A DNA stretch of 64,000 nt. Source: SAR324 cluster bacterium. GTDB taxonomy: Bacteria > SAR324 > XYD2-FULL-50-16. Position numbers and translations under genes: made by a program. The notes under the pieces were generated by a model. The model saw only the letters and a list, made by a program, of their open reading frames with translations. It ran no database searches and was not told the DNA's origin. Below are positions 36,444-46,406 of this stretch, in pieces; position 1 is the stretch's first letter, and the number at the start of each line of letters is the position of its first letter. The stretch lies in contig JANQGX010000016.1 of assembly GCA_028282885.1 (NCBI GenBank), positions 124,001 to 188,000 of the forward strand, given 5' to 3'.

Positions 36444-37397
36444 TCAATAGGTTCTTGCGTACGCTTCCAGCTTGACCAGGTCTTTACTGAAGTTTCTAAT
36501 TCCTTCCGCCAGTTTTTCGGTTGCCATGGCGTCCTCATTTAACATCCAGCGAAATTGCTTTTCATTCATCTCCAACCTTTCGAGATTGGCCGGCATTTCC
36601 ATATCAGGGCTGAGTCGACATTCAAGCTGGGATTGATCGGCCTGCAGTTCTTCCAGAAAATTAGGTCCGATGGTTAATCGATCACATCCTGCCAGTGCTT
36701 CGATTTCGCCCTTGTTTCTGAAACTGGCACCCATGACGATGGTTTTGTATCCGAATTTCTTGTAGTACTGGTAGATCCTTTTGACTGACAATACACCGGG
36801 ATCGTTCTCGGAAGTATATTCCCCGCCTTCGTTTTTCCGGTACCAGTCGAGAATTCTGCCAACAAAAGGCGAAATGAGAAAAGCACCTGCTTCTGCACTG
36901 GCTACTGCCTGACAAAAACCGAAAAGGAGGGTAATATTACAATTGATATTCTCCCTTTCCAGAACTTCAGCGGCACGGATTCCTTCCCAAGTGGCAGCAA
37001 TTTTTATTAAGACCCTGTTTCTAGGCACACCCGATTTTTCATACATCTCGATCAATTTTCGAGTGCGACTAATTGTCTTCTCCGTATCAAAAGAGAGTCT
37101 GGCATCAACCTCCGTGGATACACGACCGGGAACGATTTGCAGGATTTCCTTTCCAAAGTTTACAGCCAGCTTGTCCAGCGTGTTTTCCAACACAAGCTCC
37201 GGATCGCCTCCCTGATCCTTGCCAAAAGCAACAGCATCCGTCACAAGATGTTTGTATTGTTCCATCTGGGCCGCTTTTAAAAGCAGGGAAGGATTTGTGG
37301 TGGCATCCTCCGGTTTAAACTGCTGAATAGAATTAATATCACCCGTATCGGCAACAACAACCGTCATATTCTTGAGTTGGGAAAGCTTATCAGCCAT
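36444..37397 (-). CDS. tal: Transaldolase
   Basis: Transaldolase moves a dihydroxyacetone unit between sugar phosphates in the non-oxidative pentose phosphate pathway. I start at ATG 37397 behind an AGGAG site; this gives 317 residues, the same as E. coli TalB, whereas the longest frame adds ten residues. The N-terminal stretch [11 protein letters not shown] and [14 protein letters not shown] is nearly identical to TalB. The Schiff-base lysine lies in [20 protein letters not shown] (about residue 131). Further family stretches are [13 protein letters not shown] and [18 protein letters not shown]. The gene is monocistronic between the M16 peptidase and rsmE. Confidence 0.96.
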   Translation of the reverse strand: MADKLSQLKNMTVVVADTGDINSIQQFKPEDATTNPSLLLKAAQMEQYKHLVTDAVAFGKDQGGDPELVLENTLDKLAVNFGKEILQIVPGRVSTEVDARLSFDTEKTISRTRKLIEMYEKSGVPRNRVLIKIAATWEGIRAAEVLERENINCNITLLFGFCQAVASAEAGAFLISPFVGRILDWYRKNEGGEYTSENDPGVLSVKRIYQYYKKFGYKTIVMGASFRNKGEIEALAGCDRLTIGPNFLEELQADQSQLECRLSPDMEMPANLERLEMNEKQFRWMLNEDAMATEKLAEGIRNFSKDLVKLEAYARTY

Positions 37398-37498
37398 TCT
37401 GGATCTCCTTTTTTTGTCGAAACTCAATTTTAATCACCCGCGACCTTCCGGGTATATCGAGGTTTGGAAAAGGTTGCGCTTGTAAGGCCTGGTCAAAT

Positions 37499-38296
37499 AT
37501 GCGAGATTTTTATATCCCTTTAATTAAGATTATTCTCTGGAATCAAATTCTGGCAAGGTTATCCGTGTCCTATTTTATTTATGACGGTGAAATCAAGCTC
37601 AACCAGGTTTTACATCTAAAAGACCGGGAAGCGTTACATCTGGTGAAATCGAGACGAATCCGGGTTGGAGAAGAAATTGAGCTTCAAGATCATCGACAAC
37701 AGCGCTATCTGGTCAGAATCGAATCACTATCCAACAAAGAATTGGTTGCAACCGCCTTCAAGAAAATCAAAACCCCTGCGGAGTCTCCCTTGAAAATCAA
37801 CCTGTTTCAAGCGCTGATCAAGGAAAAGCAGATGGATTTTATTCTGCAAAAGGCAACGGAGTTGGGAGTTGCAACCGTTAACATTTTGCATTCAGCCTAT
37901 TCACAACGGTTGAAAAAGGATAGGGAGAAACAGCTTTCCCGTTGGCATAAAATCTGTCTTGAAGCATGCAAACAATCCGGCAGAGTAGTTCCACCATCGC
38001 TTTGCTTTTATAACGCTTTGTCAGATCCGGAGCTGGTCAGGATTTTGAATTCGGCCGACCATCCCGTAATCCAATTCGAGCAAAAGGGCAGTCCGGGGCT
38101 TATCGAATATGACCCTGGTAATACAGGCGAAATCAGTATTATGATCGGGCCGGAAGGGGGATGGAAGACAGATGAACTGAGCCATATCGCATCGATTTCA
38201 ATGTCACTCGGACCCCGGACCCTTCGTGCAGAAACTGCTGCCATCGCGGCCATCAGCATTCTTCAGTTCCGATTCGGGGATATGACGGGTAATTGA
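37499..38296 (+). CDS. rsmE: 16S rRNA (uracil(1498)-N3)-methyltransferase
   Basis: RsmE methylates U1498 in the decoding region of 16S rRNA. The 265-residue frame comprises an N-terminal PUA-like domain (residues about 20-90) and a SPOUT knot methyltransferase domain. Family motifs are QALIKEKQMDFILQKATELGV near residue 102, IMIGPEGGWKTDEL near 213, and the S-adenosylmethionine-binding knot LGPRTLRAETAAIAAI near 238. The first 20 residues are longer than typical and no good ribosome-binding site precedes 37499, so a GTG or other downstream start near residue 22 is possible. The assignment itself is firm. Confidence 0.93.
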   Translation: MRDFYIPLIKIILWNQILARLSVSYFIYDGEIKLNQVLHLKDREALHLVKSRRIRVGEEIELQDHRQQRYLVRIESLSNKELVATAFKKIKTPAESPLKINLFQALIKEKQMDFILQKATELGVATVNILHSAYSQRLKKDREKQLSRWHKICLEACKQSGRVVPPSLCFYNALSDPELVRILNSADHPVIQFEQKGSPGLIEYDPGNTGEISIMIGPEGGWKTDELSHIASISMSLGPRTLRAETAAIAAISILQFRFGDMTGN

Positions 38297-38460
38297 TAAC
38301 GATTTGATCAAAATAGTGAAATATCCGGTTCAGTCGCGTGCAGAACACAGACAAGTCTCTTAGAAATATGTATAATTTCCTGTACGGTTAGCAGCAATAA
38401 GACGATGGCAATATGAACCATAACTATTCGGCATAAGGACCAGTTTTATCGGAGTAGGAT

Positions 38461-39330
38461 ATGCATTATGAAGGCAACATCATCAGACCTCCCAGCGAAG
38501 CCAACAGCATTCTGTTACAAGTGACCGTGGGCTGTTCTCACAATAAGTGCACCTTTTGCGGAGCATACAAAGGCGAACGATTCAAGATAAAGCCGCACGA
38601 GGTCATTATGGAGGATATCGCCTTTGCATCTCAATACTGTCGGCAACAGAGACGCCTGTTTCTCTGTGACGGCGATGCCATGATTATCTCCCAAAAAAAA
38701 CTGCCCGGTATATTCAAGGAAATTAAAAAACAACTTCCCTGGGTTAATCGGGTGGGAACCTATGCTAACGCCAAGAGTCTGAAGCGAAAAAGCCTTGAGG
38801 AACTGAAAGAGCTGAAAGAGCTGGGGCTCGGAATCGTTTACATGGGCCTGGAATCCGGGGATGATGAGACGCTGGCCAGGGTTTTAAAAAAAGGAAACGC
38901 CAATGATATGATCGAACAGGGTAGAAAGGTTCGGGAAGCGGGAATAAAGCTTTCAATTACTGTTCTGCTGGGTCTTGCAGGTCCTGATCGATCATTTGTC
39001 CACGCACGCGAAACAGGCAAAGTTCTCTCGGCTATCGACCCCGAATACGTTGGCGCACTTAGCCTGATGATTACCCCCAATACTCCGTTATACCAGGAAT
39101 GGCGTGATGGTTCATTTCAGTTACTGGATTCAAAGGGAATGTTGATTGAACTGGGAACCATGATTGCTCATACCGAGCTGTCCAGGGGACTCTTTTTCGC
39201 CAATCATGCATCGAACTACCTTCCTATCAAAGCGCGAATGCCGAAAGATAAAGATGAAGTGATGCGAACCATTGAAGAAGCGATAGAGGGGAAAATACCT
39301 CTGAAGCCGGAAATGTATCGCGCTCTTTAA
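38461..39330 (+). CDS. Radical SAM protein
   Basis: This 289-residue protein has the cluster motif CSHNKCTFC at residues 25-33, spaced C-x4-C-x2-C rather than the classic C-x3-C-x2-C. That spacing is characteristic of one subgroup of radical SAM proteins (GCSHN-CTFC-type). The S-adenosylmethionine-binding GGE-like position is at LCDGDAM near 61, and a TIM-barrel pattern continues with GIVYMGLESGDDE near 120. There is no second iron-sulfur motif and no B12 domain. The start follows GGAGTAGGAT. An amidase gene follows after 28 bases, so the two may be co-transcribed. The substrate is unknown. Confidence 0.87.
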   Translation: MHYEGNIIRPPSEANSILLQVTVGCSHNKCTFCGAYKGERFKIKPHEVIMEDIAFASQYCRQQRRLFLCDGDAMIISQKKLPGIFKEIKKQLPWVNRVGTYANAKSLKRKSLEELKELKELGLGIVYMGLESGDDETLARVLKKGNANDMIEQGRKVREAGIKLSITVLLGLAGPDRSFVHARETGKVLSAIDPEYVGALSLMITPNTPLYQEWRDGSFQLLDSKGMLIELGTMIAHTELSRGLFFANHASNYLPIKARMPKDKDEVMRTIEEAIEGKIPLKPEMYRAL

Positions 39331-39358
39331 AGCGATTATTCTAACAAAAGGAGGGAAA

Positions 39359-40828
39359 ATGCAGGAGCTGCATTTCAAATCGGCTTGCGAACTCGCTGAA
39401 TCCATCAGACAAGGATCCCTCAAAGCGACACAACTGCTTGACTGCTATCGGGAGAGAATCGAACGGCTGAATCCGGAACTCAACGCCATTGTTTCCCATG
39501 ATTTTGAAACCGCCGTCAAAAAAGCCAGACTGTCCGACAAGGCCCTGGAAAAAGGGGATTACAAAGGTCCTTTGCACGGAATTCCGATCACAATCAAAGA
39601 TAATATTGAAGTCGCAGGCTATCCCTGCACAGCGGGAGCTACCGAATTTGAAACCTATCGGCCCTCAAAAAGCGCCGACCTGGTTAAATCCCTCCTCAAG
39701 GCGGGAGCTATCGTTATTGGAAAAACCAACCTGTCGAAATTTGCCGACGATTTTCAAACCTATAACAGCCTGTTTGGTCAAACCAACAACCCATGGAATC
39801 CCGCCAGAACACCTGGTGGATCTTCCGGTGGCGCTGCAGTGGCGGTTGCTGCAGGAATGACAACTCTTGACCTGGGAAATGATCTAGGCGGTTCTATCCG
39901 GATTCCGGCTCATTTCTGCGGCATTTACGGACATAAGCCCAGCTTTGGGATCGTTCCTGATAAAGGAATGATTCCCCCTCCTCCCGGTGTATTTACAGAA
40001 GACTATCTTGTAAAAAAAGACATCGCTGTCAGCGGACCTCTTGCCAGAGAACCCGAAGATCTGGAGCTGATTCTTGATTTAATTGTGAGACCGGAAAAAC
40101 CTGAAAGAAAGGCCTGGTCTGTCAGGCTGCCTCCTCCCAGGCATAAGAAATTAAAAAATTTCAGGGTGGGTATTTGGTTGGATGATCCCGGATGCCCGGT
40201 TTCGGAAGCGGTTATCAATCGCACACGCAGGGTCGCAGACGCACTGGTCAACAGCGGGGTGCCGGTTGAAGAGAAACATCCAAAAATCAATTTTGAAAGG
40301 AGTTTTGAGCTTTTTACCTCATTGCTGGGAGGGATTCGCGGTCACAGCACCCCTCAGGAGCTATTTAACAAATGGCTGGAAAGTCCGGTTGAAAAGTCGA
40401 ATCCGGTGGATTCATTTCAATCAAAGCAGATCGTTGGAGCCATTCAGAGGCATAGGGACTGGCTTGGACGGGATGCAGAACGACAGATCCTTCGTCAGAA
40501 ATGGGCGGAGTTTTTTAAACAGTTTGATGTGCTTTTATGTCCGGTCTGCCCGGTAACGGCATTTCCTCATGATCACAGCCCATGGTTTCAACGCGAATTA
40601 AGGATAAATGATGCAAGTTATCCCTATTCCAATATCATGGGGTGGACTGGCTTGACAGGCCTTGCCTACCTCCCGGCGACAGTCGCCCCCATTGGCATCT
40701 CTTCCAAAGGCTTGCCGATTGGTATTCAGATTGTCGGACCGTATTTGGAAGACAAAACCACAATTCAGTTTGCCAAACAACTGAAAGACCTGGTTGGCGG
40801 ATTTACTCCACCACCTCGATCCATTTAA
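39359..40828 (+). CDS. Amidase (amidase-signature family)
   Basis: This 489-residue hydrolase of the amidase-signature family has the Ser-cisSer-Lys triad visible: Lys80 in PITIKDN, the cis-Ser in GGSSGGAA at residues 153-160 and the nucleophile Ser179 in GGSIRIPAHFCG. A strong AAAGGAGGG site precedes the ATG. It resembles stand-alone amidases acting on small aliphatic or aryl amides more than GatA, since no gatB/gatC is adjacent. It lies 28 bases behind a radical SAM gene and overlaps the convergent dxs stop by four bases. The natural amide is unknown. Confidence 0.92.
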   Translation: MQELHFKSACELAESIRQGSLKATQLLDCYRERIERLNPELNAIVSHDFETAVKKARLSDKALEKGDYKGPLHGIPITIKDNIEVAGYPCTAGATEFETYRPSKSADLVKSLLKAGAIVIGKTNLSKFADDFQTYNSLFGQTNNPWNPARTPGGSSGGAAVAVAAGMTTLDLGNDLGGSIRIPAHFCGIYGHKPSFGIVPDKGMIPPPPGVFTEDYLVKKDIAVSGPLAREPEDLELILDLIVRPEKPERKAWSVRLPPPRHKKLKNFRVGIWLDDPGCPVSEAVINRTRRVADALVNSGVPVEEKHPKINFERSFELFTSLLGGIRGHSTPQELFNKWLESPVEKSNPVDSFQSKQIVGAIQRHRDWLGRDAERQILRQKWAEFFKQFDVLLCPVCPVTAFPHDHSPWFQRELRINDASYPYSNIMGWTGLTGLAYLPATVAPIGISSKGLPIGIQIVGPYLEDKTTIQFAKQLKDLVGGFTPPPRSI

Positions 40829-42711
40829 AGCTGGTCAGGGATTCGTTCAATGAAATCGAGCAACTTGTTCAGAATTGAACTGACATCCAGTCCTGCCATT
40901 TCCAGTTGATCTTCCCGCGAAGCGAATCTGACAAACCAGTCGGGTATACCAAACTGAAGGGTGGGTTTCAGGATCATGTTTTCTGAAAACAATTCCAAAA
41001 CTCCTGCTCCAAAACCACCAATCTTGACATTTTCTTCAAAAGTGGCAACGCATTTGACTTTGGCAGCTTCTTCAAGAATCAATTCCCGATCCAGCGGTTT
41101 CACAAATCGTGCATTGATGATCCCGGCAGAAAATCCCTTTTCATTTAACAGGTCAGCAACCTGTTCTACTGTTTCAACCATTGTGCCGATGGCAATTAGC
41201 AACACATCCTTCCCGCTTCGAACCAGCTCTCCTTTGCCAAACTCCAGTTCAGGTATTTCCGACTGGTCTTTTTCATAATAGTTATCCGACTTACCCCGCG
41301 GAAATCTCAAGGCGATAGGCCCTTCTTCATACTGATGAGCAAGATTTATCATAGCCTGCAGTTCTCGGCCGTTTTTGGGAACCATCAATACCATTCCGGG
41401 AATCATCCTCAGGTAAGTCAAATCCAGAATACCGTTGTGCGTTGCCCCGTCCGGTCCAACAAAACCGCCCCGATCCAGAATAAATCGCACCGGAAGATCC
41501 TGACGCGCAATATCGTGTACAATATGATCTATCGCTCTTTGCAAAAAAGTGGAATAGATCACAACAAAGGGTTTTAAACCTTCGGTCGAAACACCTCCCG
41601 CAAACGTCACAGCGTGACCTTCGGCTATTCCTACATCAAAAACTCTGTCAGGAAACTTTTTTTGAACAGGCACCAACCCTGTATTGTTCAACATAGCAGC
41701 GCTAATACCAACCACTTTCTTATCTGCTGCCATGATTTGGGAAAAACTTTTCGACCAGATAGAGGTATAACTCTTCCCCCGTGTGTCTTTTGAAACCGGA
41801 TTACCGGTTATCAAATCAAACGGTCCGACTCCATGGTAGCGGGATGGCTCGGACTCGGCAAAGGAGAATCCTTTGCCTTTTTGTGTGCTGATATGCAAAA
41901 GGATGGGACCCCGGAGATCCTTCACCAGTTTGAGAAATGAAACCAGGTTTTTGATATTGTGACCATCTACTCGTCCAAAATAGCGGAAATTAAACTTTTC
42001 GAACCAGATCCCCTTGGTGAAGAACGCCATCATGGAATCATTCACCTTGTCCGCCATCTTTGTTATGGCGACTGGAAGTTTGTGTTCCCGGATCTGACGA
42101 ATGATTTCCGCTCTGAGAATATTGAAGGATTTTGAGGATGAAATGTTCAGGATAGTTCTGGATAGAGCACCGACATTTGGATCTATGCTCATCTCATTAT
42201 CGTTAAGAATGACAATGATATTCTCGTCCAGATGCCCGGCATGATTCAGTGCTTCATAAGCCAATCCACCGGTCATGGCACCATCTCCGATAACAGCGAT
42301 GGTTTTGAAATCATCCTTGTTCAGGGTTCTTGCGGTGCTAATCCCCAGCGCCGCAGATATAGAAGTTGAAGCATGACCTGCTCCGAAATGATCATATTTG
42401 GATTCAAACCGAGACAGGAATTTGGAGATTCCCCCTTTCTTTCCCAGTCCGCTCATTCTGTCTTTACGACCAGTGAGGATTTTATAGGCATAAGTCTGAT
42501 GCCCGACATCCCAGATTACCTTGTCCTTTTCAAAGCTAAACACTTTGGCCAAGGCAACTGTCAGGTCTACGGCGCCCAGGGATGAAGCAAGATGTCCACC
42601 CGTTTTACTAACCGATTCTAAAATGCATTTTCTACACTCATCGGCAAGTTTCTCCAGTTGGGCTATGGAGAAATTATGTATTTCATTACAATTCTCAAGT
42701 TCGTCTATCAC
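40825..42711 (-). CDS. dxs: 1-deoxy-D-xylulose-5-phosphate synthase
   Basis: DXS condenses pyruvate and glyceraldehyde-3-phosphate in a thiamine-diphosphate-dependent step, the entry to the methylerythritol phosphate route to isoprenoids. The 628-residue protein has the expected three domains. The N-terminus includes GHLASSLGAVDLTVAL near 39. The thiamine site is IGDGAMTGGLAYEALNHAG near 142. The pyrimidine domain has DRGGFVGPDGATHNG near 410, and a transketolase C-terminal domain follows. The length is normal. It is on the reverse strand, with a HEAT-repeat gene ending 56 bases upstream. No ispA or xseB partner is adjacent. Confidence 0.96.
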   Translation of the reverse strand: MIDELENCNEIHNFSIAQLEKLADECRKCILESVSKTGGHLASSLGAVDLTVALAKVFSFEKDKVIWDVGHQTYAYKILTGRKDRMSGLGKKGGISKFLSRFESKYDHFGAGHASTSISAALGISTARTLNKDDFKTIAVIGDGAMTGGLAYEALNHAGHLDENIIVILNDNEMSIDPNVGALSRTILNISSSKSFNILRAEIIRQIREHKLPVAITKMADKVNDSMMAFFTKGIWFEKFNFRYFGRVDGHNIKNLVSFLKLVKDLRGPILLHISTQKGKGFSFAESEPSRYHGVGPFDLITGNPVSKDTRGKSYTSIWSKSFSQIMAADKKVVGISAAMLNNTGLVPVQKKFPDRVFDVGIAEGHAVTFAGGVSTEGLKPFVVIYSTFLQRAIDHIVHDIARQDLPVRFILDRGGFVGPDGATHNGILDLTYLRMIPGMVLMVPKNGRELQAMINLAHQYEEGPIALRFPRGKSDNYYEKDQSEIPELEFGKGELVRSGKDVLLIAIGTMVETVEQVADLLNEKGFSAGIINARFVKPLDRELILEEAAKVKCVATFEENVKIGGFGAGVLELFSENMILKPTLQFGIPDWFVRFASREDQLEMAGLDVSSILNKLLDFIERIPDQL

Positions 42712-42766
42712 GCTCCCCCTAAACTAATATGAAGCTGTTCTTTCACCAATCTGATTCTAGCCCCCC

Positions 42767-43402
42767 TTATGCGCCACTTTTTCGATTCCGTTTCTCAAGC
42801 ATAATGGCGGCCTGTTCCCGGACCAGAACATAGGAATCGTTCTTCTGTATCGATTCAATCTCCTCGACGCTGATCTGCAATTCCAGCTTGTCAAATGTGA
42901 TCAGCGCATTCCAGCGTACTATCGGATCCGAGTGAGACAGATACCGGTAAACTGTCTCTTTGACATCTCTGTTGGCTGATACCTGGAAGTATTTTAAGGA
43001 AGGAACGAGAATGTGGTCCAGTATGAAAGAATGATCGCCTTGCGGATTTTCTTTTGAAACCCGCTCCAGGTAATCAAGTTTGGATTCGACACAGGAGCAG
43101 AACTTGTTGGATCCGATGCGAATGAAAGCGTCCAAAAGCAAAGGCAGGATCAAAGGGTCCGATGATTGCTCAAACAGTTCGCAAAGACGGGAATTTGCCT
43201 TTCCAACCTTTAACCTGCCAATAGCACCGATTGCATAAGATTGGAAAACAAAATCCTTGTCATCCAGGAGCTGCAAAAGATCATCATCTATAACCCTTCC
43301 CTCGGATTCCAGAAGTTTCAGATCTTTCAATGCCTGGTTCCGTTCTGAGGCATCCTTGCCGTATCTCAATCTATCCAGCAATGCAACCAGTTCTTCGTCC
43401 AA
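42767..43402 (-). CDS. HEAT-repeat protein
   Basis: This 211-residue all-helical protein has repeating helix pairs such as DKDFVFQSYAIGAIGRL near residue 50, SDPLILPLLLDAFIRIG near 80 and SDPIVRWNALITFDKLE near 160. This is the pattern of HEAT or PBS-lyase-type repeats that serve as protein-binding scaffolds. It begins with TTG at 43402 behind AAGGAAA. It probably belongs with dxs, 55 bases downstream, as a transcription unit, though no functional tie is evident. No enzymatic motif is present. Confidence 0.72.
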   Translation of the reverse strand: MDEELVALLDRLRYGKDASERNQALKDLKLLESEGRVIDDDLLQLLDDKDFVFQSYAIGAIGRLKVGKANSRLCELFEQSSDPLILPLLLDAFIRIGSNKFCSCVESKLDYLERVSKENPQGDHSFILDHILVPSLKYFQVSANRDVKETVYRYLSHSDPIVRWNALITFDKLELQISVEEIESIQKNDSYVLVREQAAIMLEKRNRKSGA

Positions 43403-43673
43403 AATTTCCTTTTATAATCGTTTTCAGAGGTTCTATCCAGCTTATCATTCACCGGTAACTTTGTAACATCATGGATATCGAAATCTTTCTCCCGTAACAG
43501 GTGACTGTGGGACAAGGTACAGAGACTCTTACTTGCCTAATCCACCTGACGAAATGTATGATACCTTAAACAAAACACTTTCGCTGCTTGCCCGGGAAAT
43601 ACATCCTGAGTGCTTTATCTTTCCACATAATATAGTAACATCAAGCCAATGAAGATGATTCGACTGTATTGGA

Positions 43674-44183
43674 GTGGCAACTTATCGTTCTATAAAATTT
43701 ATGACTGAGTCTGAAAGTAACAATATCTTTGTTTTCCGGGAACGTGCCCACTTGTTTGGCGTTCTTGTCGATGATTTCGAATCGCATCTTCCCCTCAACC
43801 GGGTCTGGGTATCCCATAACACCGAGGATTCTCCGTTCTGGCAGTTTGAAGACCAACGGACCTCCCAGAAGGGACATTTTATTCACCCGGCTACACTATT
43901 CGGCTTCGAAAATCTCAGTTTCAGTGAATCAAGTGTCCTTTTTCTGAATACCCAATCTGAAAAACTGAAAGTGGGAGTATTGATGAACGAATTTCTGATG
44001 AAGCTCATCAACAAAAAATCTGTTAACAGGGCATTAGCCGTTGACCTAGTCAAAAACTTTCCCCCAGCCCTGCCAAAAACCGCATTCAAGTTTGTCCATC
44101 GCTTCAAAAGAAACAATATCTATGTACTCAATCCTGAAGGCCTGCTGAAAGAGTTCAATCTTACCTGGCCGGAATCAATCTAA
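43674..44183 (+). CDS. Hypothetical protein (169 aa)
   Basis: I do not recognise this protein. The frame starts with GTG at 43674 and an in-frame ATG ten codons in (43701) is an alternative; neither has a clear ribosome-binding site. The 169-residue product is soluble, with a strand-rich first half (NIFVFRERAHLFGVLVDDFE, then FGFENLSF) and a helical second half rich in Lys. There is no signal peptide or membrane segment. The codon pattern and length on the strand opposite cmk support a real gene, but nothing indicates a role. It is convergent with cmk, 69 bases away. Confidence 0.55.
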   Translation: MATYRSIKFMTESESNNIFVFRERAHLFGVLVDDFESHLPLNRVWVSHNTEDSPFWQFEDQRTSQKGHFIHPATLFGFENLSFSESSVLFLNTQSEKLKVGVLMNEFLMKLINKKSVNRALAVDLVKNFPPALPKTAFKFVHRFKRNNIYVLNPEGLLKEFNLTWPESI

Positions 44184-44252
44184 ACTTCTGGGGCTGATTA
44201 CACTCTCATTGTACTGCAATGTCTGAGTATCCTTCTATTGTTTAGCCGGTTT

Positions 44253-44930
44253 TTAATCATTTAATCGATGACAGTGATTAAGAATCGAGGCAATAACTTC
44301 CTCAACCGTCATGTCCGAAGTATCAAGATACAAGGCGTCTTCTGCCCGTTTCAGGGGAGCAATCGCCCGTTCCCGGTCATTTTTATCCCTTATCTCCATC
44401 TGCCTGATCAGCTCCTCGAAATCAGATCCCGAAGGTTTTATATTCAAATCCCCGGCTCTTCTTTCCGCCCTGATCTTTGGCTGGGCATCCAGGAAAAATT
44501 TATGAGTGCTGTCGGGAAAAACGACAGTGCCGATATCACGACCATCAATGACAACAGGATAGTCCCTGGCGATTATGCGCATTTTACTGTTAACCAGTTC
44601 CCGGCAGGCCGGATAGTCGGCAATATATTTCACCTGGGACGTCACCTTGGGATGGCGAATGGATTTGGAGACATCTTCGTCATTAAGCCACATTACCTGT
44701 GTATGATTCTCATAGCTGATCCTGATCATCCCGGGGTCGTTCCGTATCTGCTCAGCAATTTCCTGCTCCCTGCCCTGGCATCCTTCGGGGAACGAGTTGA
44801 TACCATGCAATGCAATGGTTCTGTAGATAGCCCCGGAATCGATATATTCAATTTTAAGCTCTTGGGCCAGTAATTTAGCGATCGTGCTTTTCCCGGATCC
44901 TGCAGGACCGTCAATTGCAATTATCATCAA
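44253..44930 (-). CDS. cmk: Cytidylate kinase
   Basis: This enzyme phosphorylates CMP and dCMP using ATP. The 225-residue protein has the P-loop IDGPAGSGKST near residue 6, the substrate-binding stretch IDSGAIYRTIALHG near 30, DGRDIGTVVFPDS near 131 and the lid region RAERRAGDL with Arg residues near 152. A second ATG directly after the first could be the start. It is monocistronic here. In many bacteria cmk precedes rpsA, but no ribosomal protein S1 gene is adjacent in this window. Confidence 0.96.
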   Translation of the reverse strand: MMIIAIDGPAGSGKSTIAKLLAQELKIEYIDSGAIYRTIALHGINSFPEGCQGREQEIAEQIRNDPGMIRISYENHTQVMWLNDEDVSKSIRHPKVTSQVKYIADYPACRELVNSKMRIIARDYPVVIDGRDIGTVVFPDSTHKFFLDAQPKIRAERRAGDLNIKPSGSDFEELIRQMEIRDKNDRERAIAPLKRAEDALYLDTSDMTVEEVIASILNHCHRLND

Positions 44931-45333
44931 TACCTGTCTTATTCTCTTATTCTCGTATCCCCGAGCTACGGAGTTATTCGATTATCCTTTAAATTGCCGT
45001 CCCGGAAAGCATACCGGAATCAAATTCACAAATCCCAGCCTAAATCTTTCATCCTGAAATCGCAACAGTGGGTCAAACGATTCCTGATCTTTTCTCATCG
45101 GATTTTTGACAAAGCAGATGAGTTAACTTGAACCGTTTCTGAATAGATAGCTTTGCCGAAAATCCCGTCTGGATCTTTTCACAACTACTGATCAACCAGG
45201 GAGTTCTTGATCAGCCTTTCATGAACAAACCGGTATAAAATGCGATCCGTCGGAATTCTGGGTGTGATTTCAACACTGTGGTGTTTAATTTGCATTTTCT
45301 TTTCAAAACGACACCTATATCGTTCAAACAATA
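44931..45333. other. Divergent intergenic gap
   Basis: This 403-base spacer contains a small hairpin (CTGATCAA at 45188-45195 with TTGATCAG at 45207-45214). A 33-codon forward frame with a hydrophobic core (45240-45341) lacks a ribosome-binding site and overlaps the next gene. I call neither as a gene. Confidence 0.4.
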
Positions 45334-46221
45334 ATGGATAAACCAATGAAAATATTAAAATATTCTATCCTCCTATCCCTTTTTCTAACTTGTTTCTTTA
45401 TAGGGCAGGTCAAGGCAGAGATTATCATTCTGGAAAATAATGAGATCGTGCAGGGAAAGATCACCCAATATACAAAAGAATCGATCACAATTGAGACAGA
45501 TACGGAGACCCTGGAAATCCCAATTTCAAACGTCAGACTGATCGATTATCTGAGTACTGCGCAAAAATACCAGCAGGCTGATCAGGTCGGCAATAAGTTC
45601 ATTCTCTATTTGAAAAACGGTGAAATCATTGAAGGGATCATTACACAGTTTACAAATGAATTTTTGACCATAGAATCACCGGAAGGATACGGTGTCCTAC
45701 AGATTCCTATATCGAGTGTTAACTTTATGACTGCCGGCAGATCAAACATCGACCTGAACCAAAGAGACGGAATCGGGTATGTGCAAAGACGGTCAACTCT
45801 GGACTCCTCTTCCGGATTGTCATCTTATTCCAGTAACCAGATTAGCTACAAATTCTTTCTAAGCGACGATATGTTCGGGAATCTTTTGCTGGCCTATGGA
45901 AGCACAGCATATGGAGACAACAAACTGCAGATCATGTCCTTCGATGGCCGCATGGGATGGGTTATTAAAGAGATACAGAATATGCAATTATACACCGGCG
46001 CTTCCCTGGGTTATATGCAGATAAAGGATGATTCTCAAAGCCTGGATGGTTCGGGAATTGGGTACGGAGTTTTTCTCGGAGCGGAGATCTTCTTTCACGG
46101 CCTGCCCAATTTCGGATTCTCCGGAGAAATCGGTTACAGCACGAAGAAAGTGGATGAGTACGAAATATCTGATCTGTCAATCAGTTCGTTCCCTGCTTTT
46201 TCGGTCCACTACTATTTTTAA
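45334..46221 (+). CDS. Secreted protein with two SM-like repeats and C-terminal beta-barrel
   Basis: This 295-residue protein has an N-terminal signal peptide (about 1-28, ending VKA); ATG 45346 is an alternative start. Two similar small beta domains follow: about 29-70 (ILENNEIVQGKITQYTKESITIETD) and about 87-132 (LKNGEIIEGIITQFTNEFLTIES). Both follow the SM-like pattern of a short barrel. Residues about 165-295 alternate polar and aromatic strands and end in SVHYYF. A C-terminal aromatic residue after alternating strands is the sorting signal for the outer-membrane BAM complex. The whole is therefore likely an outer-membrane barrel with a periplasmic head. The function is unknown. Confidence 0.65.
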   Translation: MDKPMKILKYSILLSLFLTCFFIGQVKAEIIILENNEIVQGKITQYTKESITIETDTETLEIPISNVRLIDYLSTAQKYQQADQVGNKFILYLKNGEIIEGIITQFTNEFLTIESPEGYGVLQIPISSVNFMTAGRSNIDLNQRDGIGYVQRRSTLDSSSGLSSYSSNQISYKFFLSDDMFGNLLLAYGSTAYGDNKLQIMSFDGRMGWVIKEIQNMQLYTGASLGYMQIKDDSQSLDGSGIGYGVFLGAEIFFHGLPNFGFSGEIGYSTKKVDEYEISDLSISSFPAFSVHYYF

Positions 46222-46406
46222 GGAAGGATTCAGCCGAATCGGGTCACTATCAAGTAATACCCCCAATAACCGTATTGGCAAGGCTGGATCTAAGTCTCCC
46301 GGCGACTTCACCCTCTCTCAGTTCATTGCCGAAGCTCGGCGCAGGCCTGCTTTTAACGAGTCTGATACAGCTATTCCATCTGGCCCTTTAAAGAACATCG
46401 AGCCTG

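Noticed and set aside
45240..45341. 33-codon hydrophobic forward frame before the SM-like/barrel gene
   Set aside because: No ribosome-binding site, and it overlaps the next gene's start out of frame.
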